From Laspinema palackyanum D2c (GTDB lineage Bacteria > Cyanobacteriota > Cyanobacteriia > Cyanobacteriales > Laspinemataceae), in NCBI RefSeq assembly GCF_025370875.1, contig NZ_JAMXFD010000039.1, forward strand, positions 1 through 40,947: a DNA stretch of 40,947 nt, read 5' to 3'. Numbering within the stretch: position 1 is the first letter of the stretch; each line of letters opens with the position of its first letter. Below the pieces are notes generated by a model that was given only the letters and a program-made list of their open reading frames with translations, was not told where the DNA came from and did not search any database. This document shows, one piece after another, positions 35,498 to 40,947 of the stretch. The position numbers and the translations under genes are program-made.

Positions 35498-36620
35498 ATG
35501 GAAGTTTTAGAAATCAAACGGGAAGTTGAACAGTTGTACGATCGCCTGGGTAAAACCCAGGACTATCTTTGACATTCCCGCTCTCACTGCCAAAATCCAC
35601 GACTTAGAGCAATTAGCCGCTCAACCCGAGTTTTGGGAAGACCAGAACAAGGCATCTTCTACCCTGCAAGAACTCAACGACCTCAAGTCTCATTTAGACC
35701 AATATCATCAGTGGAAAAATAGCCTAGAAGATACCAAGGCTATCTTAGAACTGCTGGAAATGGAACCGGATGAGGCACTTTGTCAAGAAGCGGAATCCAC
35801 CCTCACCCAACTGGACGAAGAACTCGATCGCTGGGAATTAGAACAATTGCTCTGTGGACCCTACGACAAAAGCGGTGCGGTTTTGAGCATCAATGCCGGT
35901 GCCGGTGGCACCGATGCCCAAGATTGGACCGAAATGTTGGTGCGAATGTACACCCGCTGGGGCGAAAGGCACGGGTATAAAGTCCAATGTAGCGAAATCT
36001 CGGAAGGAGACGAAGCGGGGATTAAATCAGCCACCCTAGAAATTGAGGGACGTTATGCCTATGGCTATTTGAAGGGAGAAAAAGGAACGCACCGACTGGT
36101 GAGAATTTCCCCCTTTAATGCCAACGGGAAGCGGCAAACCAGCTTTGCTGGAGTCGAAGTCATGCCGATGTTGGATGAATCGGTCAAGTTAGATATTCCC
36201 GAGAAAGATTTAGAAATCACCACCTCCCGTTCCGGGGGGAAAGGCGGTCAAAACGTGAATAAAGTGGAAACTGCCGTGCGGGTGGTGCATTTGCCCACGG
36301 GACTGGCGGTGCGCTGTACCCAGGAGCGATCGCAACTTCAAAACAAAGAAAAAGCCCTCGCTTTACTCAAAGCCAGATTGCTCGTAATCGCTCAAGAGCA
36401 ACGCGCCCAAGAAATTGCCGAAATCCGAGGGGATATGGTAGAAGCCGCCTGGGGGAACCAGATTCGTAACTATGTCTTTCACCCTTATCAAATGGTCAAA
36501 GACCTCCGCACTGGCGTTGAAACCACCAATATTACCGACATTATGAATGGCGAATTCGATGCCTTCATTGAAGCCTATCTTCGTCAGGAAACCCAACTGG
36601 GGGATAGCAATTCTCTGTAA
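35498..36620 (+). CDS. prfB: peptide chain release factor 2, programmed +1 frameshift
   Basis: RF2 recognises UGA and UAA stop codons and releases the finished peptide. The reading frame starts at ATG 35498 ([19 protein letters not shown]) and meets TGA at 35570-35572, codon 25. Decoding then shifts by one base at CTTTGAC and continues [13 protein letters not shown] to 36620, giving 373 residues. The release motif GGQ lies at about residues 249-251 ([11 protein letters not shown]) and the stop-recognition tripeptide SPF at 204-206. The AGGA ahead of the slip site is a weaker Shine-Dalgarno-like stimulator than in E. coli. Low RF2 should favour the shift, which gives autoregulation. Confidence 0.95.
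35559..35573 (+). promoter_or_regulatory. prfB: prfB programmed +1 frameshift site
   Basis: AGGACTATCTTTGAC: CTT is codon 24 and TGA the in-frame stop. The +1 shift reads GAC, as in the canonical RF2 site CTTTGAC. Confidence 0.92.
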
Positions 36621-36930
36621 AAATCAGGATTGATTGATTTTCCCTGAGTCAAACCTATTAAAAATTCAGAACAAGGGTTTCAATCTTCTGAGTTTTTAAT
36701 AGGCTTTTTTTGTGTTCGGAATCGGTTTATCCCCCAGGACTAATAAAAAAATCCCCAGGGAACCGGATAGGATTGGGTCTTTTCCTGTTTTCCCCATTGG
36801 AGTGCCTTCAGGGTAGGGGTAGATTCTGTCTGCTTTTTTTAAAGATTGGGGGAATTCAACCCCCAAAAAGTGGTAGAATTGAAAAAAATGTTATCAATTT
36901 GGTTCCGAACTCATAATTTTATTAACTGAG
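36621..36930. other. prfB-DUF3285 intergenic region
   Basis: Apart from the prfB terminator there is a perfect 7-bp hairpin, TTGGGGG/CCCCCAA (36846-36852 with 36860-36866). A TAGAAT that could be the -10 box of the next unit follows. No gene is seen. Confidence 0.4.
36654..36711 (+). terminator. rho-independent terminator of prfB
   Basis: CCTATTAAAAATTCAGAA (36654-36671) pairs with TTCTGAGTTTTTAATAGG (36686-36703), one wobble, followed by seven T bases. This is the strongest terminator in the window. Confidence 0.85.
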
Positions 36931-37158
36931 ATGAGTCACCCCTCTACCCCGTCTGAATTGTCCGATCGGCCCGAGCCTGAAACGGCCCCCTTGACTGAAT
37001 CTGAGCCAGGGGAAGCCCCAAAAAGCCCCCAAGATAGCTATGTGAAACTGGCGATGCGAAATATGGTTCGCAAGCGGGGGACCTCTTTGAAGCACTTCTT
37101 CCTAACAACGGTGGGATTGTTGGGGCTACTGGTGGGACTAGCATATCTAACCCGTTAA
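36931..37158 (+). CDS. DUF3285 small membrane protein
   Basis: The 75-residue protein has a disordered acidic N-terminal 30 residues, then the conserved QDSYVKLAMRNMVRKRGTSL block and one C-terminal membrane helix (FFLTTVGLLGLLVGLAYL). This is the pattern of DUF3285, found in cyanobacteria and commonly next to ybeY, as here (18 bases). Its function is unknown. Confidence 0.85.
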   Translation: MSHPSTPSELSDRPEPETAPLTESEPGEAPKSPQDSYVKLAMRNMVRKRGTSLKHFFLTTVGLLGLLVGLAYLTR

Positions 37159-37176
37159 GCAGAGGATAAAAATAAA

Positions 37177-37698
37177 GTGCAGTGTCAAACTATTGAACTT
37201 GAGCTGATGGTGCAAAATGCCTATTGGGAGTCTGATGTTGCTAGGACAGTGCAGTGTGAGGCGATCGCCGAGGAAACCTGGGACCAGTGGTTCCAGACTT
37301 GGTTGCAACAGCTTGAAACCGAACTCCCACCGGCGATCGGCTATGAACTGAGCATCCGCTTGAGTGACGATGGGGAAATCCAACAACTCAATGCTCAATA
37401 TCGCCATCAAGATAAACCCACGGATGTGTTATCTTTTGCCGCTTTAGAGGTAGAGTATCCACCGATAGACTCTATCTGCGGAGAGATTCCTCTGTATTTA
37501 GGGGACATTATTATTTCCGTGGATACAGCCGCTCGACAAGCCGAACAGCAGGAGCATTCCGTCACCGTAGAACTCGCTTGGTTGGCGGCTCATGGACTCC
37601 TTCATCTGTTGGGTTGGGATCATCCGGATGAAGAGAGTTTAACCCGGATGCTAGGTCAACAAGAAACCTTACTCACCGCTGTGGGTCTTGCCTTGTAA
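37177..37698 (+). CDS. ybeY: endoribonuclease YbeY
   Basis: YbeY is a zinc-dependent endoribonuclease needed for 16S rRNA 3'-end maturation and ribosome quality control. The 173-residue protein has the metal triad His139, His143 and His149 in [11 protein letters not shown] and the family block [13 protein letters not shown] near residue 75. The GTG start has AGAGGA about 10 bases ahead; an ATG at residue 11 is the alternative. It sits between DUF3285 and dgkA, in the same order as in many cyanobacteria. Confidence 0.93.
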   Translation: MQCQTIELELMVQNAYWESDVARTVQCEAIAEETWDQWFQTWLQQLETELPPAIGYELSIRLSDDGEIQQLNAQYRHQDKPTDVLSFAALEVEYPPIDSICGEIPLYLGDIIISVDTAARQAEQQEHSVTVELAWLAAHGLLHLLGWDHPDEESLTRMLGQQETLLTAVGLAL

Positions 37699-37786
37699 CG
37701 ATACAGACAACACAACTTCTCCAAAAGTGAGGTTGTAGTATGGGTTCAGTATCTGAGCAAACTAGCGCACGGAAGCAATACCTGCT

Positions 37787-38323
37787 ATGAAATTAGACCG
37801 TTCGGAAATAACCGGCCAACCGACTCAATCCGTTGCTCCACCATTAAATTTGTCTACTGTCCTGCCTATGTCTCCCGAGGGATCGACCCCACCACCAAAG
37901 CGAGTATCGCATCAGCCTACCCGATTCAATCGTGATTTGTCCTGGCAGGTTGCTACGAACTTATTCATTAGTTTTAAATATGCGGCAACGGGAATCAGCT
38001 ACACCTTCCAAACCCAACGCAACTTTCGGATTCATGTCGTCATCGGTTCAGTGGCGATCGCCTTGGGGATTTTTTTACAAGTCGGCTTTGTAGAAATTTC
38101 CATCATTACGTTAACAATTGGGGCCGTTTTAACGATGGAACTCCTGAATACTGCCCTAGAATCTGTAGTCGATTTAACCGTTCAGCAAAGTTATCACGAC
38201 TTGGCTAAAATTGCTAAAGATTGTGCTGCTGGTGCCGTATTAATCTCGGCGATCGTAGCGATCGCCGTGGCCGGATGCCTGCTGTTACCCCCCTTATTCA
38301 CCTGGGTGCAAACTATTCTTTGA
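37787..38323 (+). CDS. dgkA: diacylglycerol/undecaprenol kinase
   Basis: This small membrane kinase phosphorylates diacylglycerol or, in Gram-positive-type members, undecaprenol, using ATP. Of 178 residues, the first 55 are a proline/serine-rich extension; the DagK core follows. It has FKYAATGISYTFQTQRNFRIH, the signature MELLNTALESVVDL near residue 125 and AKDCAAGAVLISAIVAIAVAG, with three membrane helices. It lies 88 bases behind ybeY. An undecaprenol-phosphate role would supply the carrier lipid for envelope polysaccharides. Confidence 0.9.
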   Translation: MKLDRSEITGQPTQSVAPPLNLSTVLPMSPEGSTPPPKRVSHQPTRFNRDLSWQVATNLFISFKYAATGISYTFQTQRNFRIHVVIGSVAIALGIFLQVGFVEISIITLTIGAVLTMELLNTALESVVDLTVQQSYHDLAKIAKDCAAGAVLISAIVAIAVAGCLLLPPLFTWVQTIL

Positions 38324-38683
38324 CTCGGTGTCTTTACCCTCCCCAGTGGAGACAGTCCCCGGTCGGTGTTTACACCCTGTACGGTCCCCGCCTCAACTCG
38401 TCGGGTTAGGAATTAATTGGCAAGGCTACAGTCTCAATCGCGATCGGGAAGGGTGGAACTCATCCACCCCTCACCCGAACCCTCGGATCCTCAACCCGGA
38501 TCCCCCTCAACTCTCTGAATCGGTTGCCCTCAACTTTTATTAAAAAACTGATAATTTTACCAGAGAATGTCAATTTATTAATTTAACTGGATTAGCCTAA
38601 ACTCGCCACTCTAAGTTTTAAACTCTAAACTCTAAAATTCCCAATTATTATAATGATTGTTCGCCTAAAAAGGAGTCTCTACC
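38324..38683. other. dgkA-trpG intergenic region
   Basis: No gene is seen in 360 bases. There is a short tandem repeat, (AAACTCT)x2 (about 38619-38632), and AT-rich sequence that probably holds the trpG promoter. No leader peptide rich in Trp codons is visible. Confidence 0.4.
38670..38675 (+). promoter_or_regulatory. ribosome site that fixes the trpG TTG start
   Basis: AAGGAG stands 8 bases ahead of TTG 38684. The next in-frame Met lies far inside the amidotransferase domain, so the rare start is well supported. Confidence 0.7.
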
Positions 38684-39283
38684 TTGATTATCGTTATCGA
38701 TAACTACGATAGCTTTACTTACAACCTTGTCCAGTATCTGGGAGAACTGGGCAAAGAAACGGCGATCGCCTCAGATATCCGCGTCTACCGGAATGACCAA
38801 ATCACCATCGACCAAATTCGTAAATTAGGGCCCGATGCGATCGTCATCTCCCCAGGACCCGGACGCCCGGAAGATGCAGGCATTTCCCTGAAGTTAATTA
38901 CAGAATTAGCTCCCACCCTACCCATTCTCGGCGTTTGCCTCGGCCATCAATGTATCGGACAAGTCTTTGGGGGTCAAATCGTCGGGGCACCGGAACTGAT
39001 GCATGGTAAAACCTCCGAAGTTCATCACAACGGAGTTGGCGTCTTTCAAAACCTAGAAAATCCCTTTACCGCCACTCGGTATCACAGTCTCGTCATTGAC
39101 CGAGACACCTGTCCGGAGGAACTCGAAATTACCGCTTGGGTGGAAGATGGCACAATCATGGGAGTCCGACATCGGAAGTATCCCACCCTAGAAGGCGTGC
39201 AATTTCACCCCGAAAGCATCCTCACCACTCCAGGAAAACAACTGCTGAAAAACTTTCTGGATCAGTTGAAATCCCTCGTGTAA
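38684..39283 (+). CDS. trpG: anthranilate synthase component II (glutamine amidotransferase)
   Basis: TrpG releases ammonia from glutamine for the TrpE subunit to make anthranilate; in some bacteria the same protein serves aminodeoxychorismate synthase (PabA). The 199-residue class I amidotransferase has [16 protein letters not shown] at the N terminus, Cys85 in GVCLGHQC and the His-Glu pair in VQFHPESI near residue 172. The start is TTG with a strong AAGGAG. trpE is not adjacent. Confidence 0.92.
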   Translation: MIIVIDNYDSFTYNLVQYLGELGKETAIASDIRVYRNDQITIDQIRKLGPDAIVISPGPGRPEDAGISLKLITELAPTLPILGVCLGHQCIGQVFGGQIVGAPELMHGKTSEVHHNGVGVFQNLENPFTATRYHSLVIDRDTCPEELEITAWVEDGTIMGVRHRKYPTLEGVQFHPESILTTPGKQLLKNFLDQLKSLV

Positions 39284-39343
39284 TCCAACCTTTCATCCTC
39301 GACCGTTAACCTTTAAATTCCGCTGTTTGTAGCGATTTCGATC

Positions 39344-40162
39344 ATGATTAATCGGCGACAGTTTTTCCATTATGGGAAAGTAGCGGCTTTGGCAGGGATT
39401 GCCAGCACACTTCCTTCAGCATGGCAACAGTGGGCAGCGCAAACGCCCCCCAGTTCTGGAAACCGGGCTCAAAATACCAATTCCCTCTCCGTAAAATGGT
39501 TAGGCCATACTTGCTTTTTATTTGAAGGGGAAGGCCAGCGGGTCCTAGTCAATCCCTTCCGGAGTCTTGGATGTACCGCAGGATATCCCCCCCCGTTAGT
39601 CTCCGCAGATTTAGTCTTAATTAGTTCCCGGTTATTGGACGAAGGAAATACCGAAGGACTGCCGGGAGAACCCCGATTATTGTTTGAACCTGGGTCCTAT
39701 CAGTTTCGCAACAAGCAAATCCAGGGAATTCGCACCGATCACGATCGCTATGGCGGACGACGCTTCGGCATCAATGTCGCCTGGAGTTGGACCCAAGCAG
39801 GGGTGAAAATCCTCCACCTCGGCGGCGCAGCGGCACCGATTAATTCAGAACAGCAAATCCTCATGGGACGCCCAGATTTGCTGTTATTGCCGGTAGGGGG
39901 AGGTCCAAAAGCTTATACCCCTTCGGAAGCCAAGGAAGCGATGCTCAAGTTGAACCCGAAAGTGGTGATTCCCATGCACTATCGCACCACCGCAGCGGAT
40001 GCTCAAGTTTGCGATTTGGTTGAGGTGGATGAGTTTTTATCGGTTCTGGATAATCGGGTTGTGGAACAGGTCAATGCCAATTCCCTTGAATTGACCACGG
40101 GCAGTTTACCCGAAACGGGTCCCGTGATTAAAATCATGAGTTATCAAACCGTAACGGGTTGA
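39344..40162 (+). CDS. metallo-beta-lactamase-fold protein lacking HxHxDH, Tat-type leader
   Basis: The 272-residue protein starts MINRRQFFHYGKVAALAGIA, a twin-arginine-like export signal. The body follows the UlaG-like (Lactamase_B_3) order: KWLGHTCFLF, then VNPF, a strand LVLIS, LHLGG, LLLPVGGG and VVIPMHYRTT. The zinc motif HxHxDH, expected after the LVLIS strand, reads SSRLLDEG, and the usual Asp of the GD motif is Gly. Only the late His (MHYRTT) survives. It is therefore probably not a classic zinc hydrolase. I recall a cyanobacterial family with this same altered motif, but its role is unknown to me. Confidence 0.75.
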   Translation: MINRRQFFHYGKVAALAGIASTLPSAWQQWAAQTPPSSGNRAQNTNSLSVKWLGHTCFLFEGEGQRVLVNPFRSLGCTAGYPPPLVSADLVLISSRLLDEGNTEGLPGEPRLLFEPGSYQFRNKQIQGIRTDHDRYGGRRFGINVAWSWTQAGVKILHLGGAAAPINSEQQILMGRPDLLLLPVGGGPKAYTPSEAKEAMLKLNPKVVIPMHYRTTAADAQVCDLVEVDEFLSVLDNRVVEQVNANSLELTTGSLPETGPVIKIMSYQTVTG

Positions 40163-40190
40163 AGACTAGCTAACAGAATTACTCATGACC

Positions 40191-40236
40191 TCTATAGAGA
40201 AGGGGGGCAGTCTATGTACTGCCCCCTTCTTATAGA
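40191..40236. terminator. bidirectional terminator between two convergent genes
   Basis: TCTATA plus AGAAGGGGGGCAGT on the left pairs with ACTGCCCCCTTCT plus TATAGA on the right, with one extra G and a 6-base loop. The hairpin abuts the stop of the minus-strand gene and lies 28 bases behind the other. Confidence 0.7.
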
Positions 40237-40947
40237 TTAACTGACTTTTCTACCCATGAGGAGGGCTTTGGTGGCGGACTCTCCAGCGCGGTTGAGTTGC
40301 TGACGTAACTTGAGACAGAGTCCCGCAAAAATGGCGAGATGTCCTAGGAATGCCATAAAGATGGGGGTCGTAGTGGCGTATTCTACGCCGGATAAGGAGA
40401 GGATGGAGAGCAGATAAATCTCGGGGATGGTTTCGGGTTGTCCTCCTAAGAGGGCTAGGGTGAGCAAGGGGAGGCCGATCGCAGCCCCAACAACGCCTGT
40501 GACCCACAATGCTCGCTTTTTGGATTTGAGCAACAGCATGATTTGAGCCAGGACTGCATAAATTGCGGCCAAGATGACGTAGAAGCCGATCACGGCGATC
40601 GCCTGCAATTTGGGGAGCATTTCCAAGGGCCATAAGAGGACCCAGGGGATAAAAACGAGGGCGGTAATGGTGGCACAGATGGCGATCGCCACAGGTGCGG
40701 GACTTTTTTCACCCCAGATTAAATCTTGTAACACGGATTGACCCTTGGCTTGGTGAGCATAACGCGCCCAATCCAAGAGGGTTTGTCGCGGTGGGGAGAG
40801 GGCGGCAATCAGACCCAAAAATAAGAATAAATTCAGGGTCGCGATCAAATACAGGCGGTCAAACCATAGATAGGGTTTGCTGAAAAAGTTATAAAAAGCA
40901 GGGGGGGTAAATGAACAAAAGGCCCCCCTTCCTGCACCAATAAACAT
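40237..40947 (-). CDS. multi-pass membrane protein, probably truncated by the window edge
   Basis: The 236 residues visible contain about six hydrophobic segments (LYLIATLNLFLFLGLIAAL, then around 90-110, 115-140, 147-168, 175-190 and 197-212) and short polar loops. They end in a basic cytoplasmic tail. I do not recognise the family; the layout would fit an ABC-2-type permease or a related cyanobacterial membrane protein. The first Met lies on the last three bases of the window, so the true N terminus may be further out. It is convergent with the metallo-beta-lactamase-fold gene. Confidence 0.6.
   Translation of the reverse strand: MFIGAGRGAFCSFTPPAFYNFFSKPYLWFDRLYLIATLNLFLFLGLIAALSPPRQTLLDWARYAHQAKGQSVLQDLIWGEKSPAPVAIAICATITALVFIPWVLLWPLEMLPKLQAIAVIGFYVILAAIYAVLAQIMLLLKSKKRALWVTGVVGAAIGLPLLTLALLGGQPETIPEIYLLSILSLSGVEYATTTPIFMAFLGHLAIFAGLCLKLRQQLNRAGESATKALLMGRKVS

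Overview
The window comes from a cyanobacterium, most likely a filamentous one. The HIP1 octamer GCGATCGC and its core occur throughout. ndhD, a cyanobacterial DUF3285 gene, a group 3 sigma factor and PEP-CTERM proteins of cyanobacterial type point the same way. I can place it no more finely than that.

Layout. 1-1700: an AT-rich stretch with a gene remnant and two unrecognised membrane or exported proteins. 1700-2040: a decayed DUF433-like gene cut by a small inverted-repeat element. 2042-4825 (minus): metX and metY, which make homocysteine from homoserine via O-acetylhomoserine. The gap between them holds a structured leader and a HIP1-centred palindrome. 5342-7505: a small conserved protein and ndhD of the NDH-1 complex, with a strong hairpin behind it. 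7506-8584: a gene-free kilobase with a heptamer repeat.

8585-20700 (plus) is the centre of the window. It is a Wzx/Wzy-type exopolysaccharide locus: a chain-length regulator, a polymerase/ligase, a GT4, a sugar- or small-molecule-kinase-like protein, a flippase and two paralogous GT2 enzymes. Two exported glycosidases follow, a GH5 and a GH74-like lipoprotein. Facing it on the minus strand are four tandem paralogous PEP-CTERM proteins (20741-23927) and a WecG/TagA-type GT26 enzyme carrying an unusual duplicated C-terminal module (24191-25369). Together these look like a matrix-polysaccharide island that combines synthesis, export, trimming and anchored surface proteins. No exosortase lies in the window.

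25370-28367 is gene-poor. It holds a coiled-coil protein, a 22-codon YqaE/Pmp3 remnant and an orphan HepT-type toxin. From 28368 on most genes are housekeeping: a chemoreceptor, a SUI1/YciH protein, trpB, a CAP-domain lipoprotein, a methyltransferase, an RNase D, a SigF-like sigma factor, prfB (with a programmed +1 frameshift), DUF3285-ybeY-dgkA, trpG, a metallo-beta-lactamase-fold protein without its zinc motif, and a membrane protein at the window edge. An inverted motif (TTCCGTA...TACGGAA) lies upstream of both the chemoreceptor and the sigma factor and may mark a shared motility regulon.

No tRNA, rRNA, CRISPR array or intact insertion sequence was seen. All family assignments were made by eye from motifs; no database was searched.
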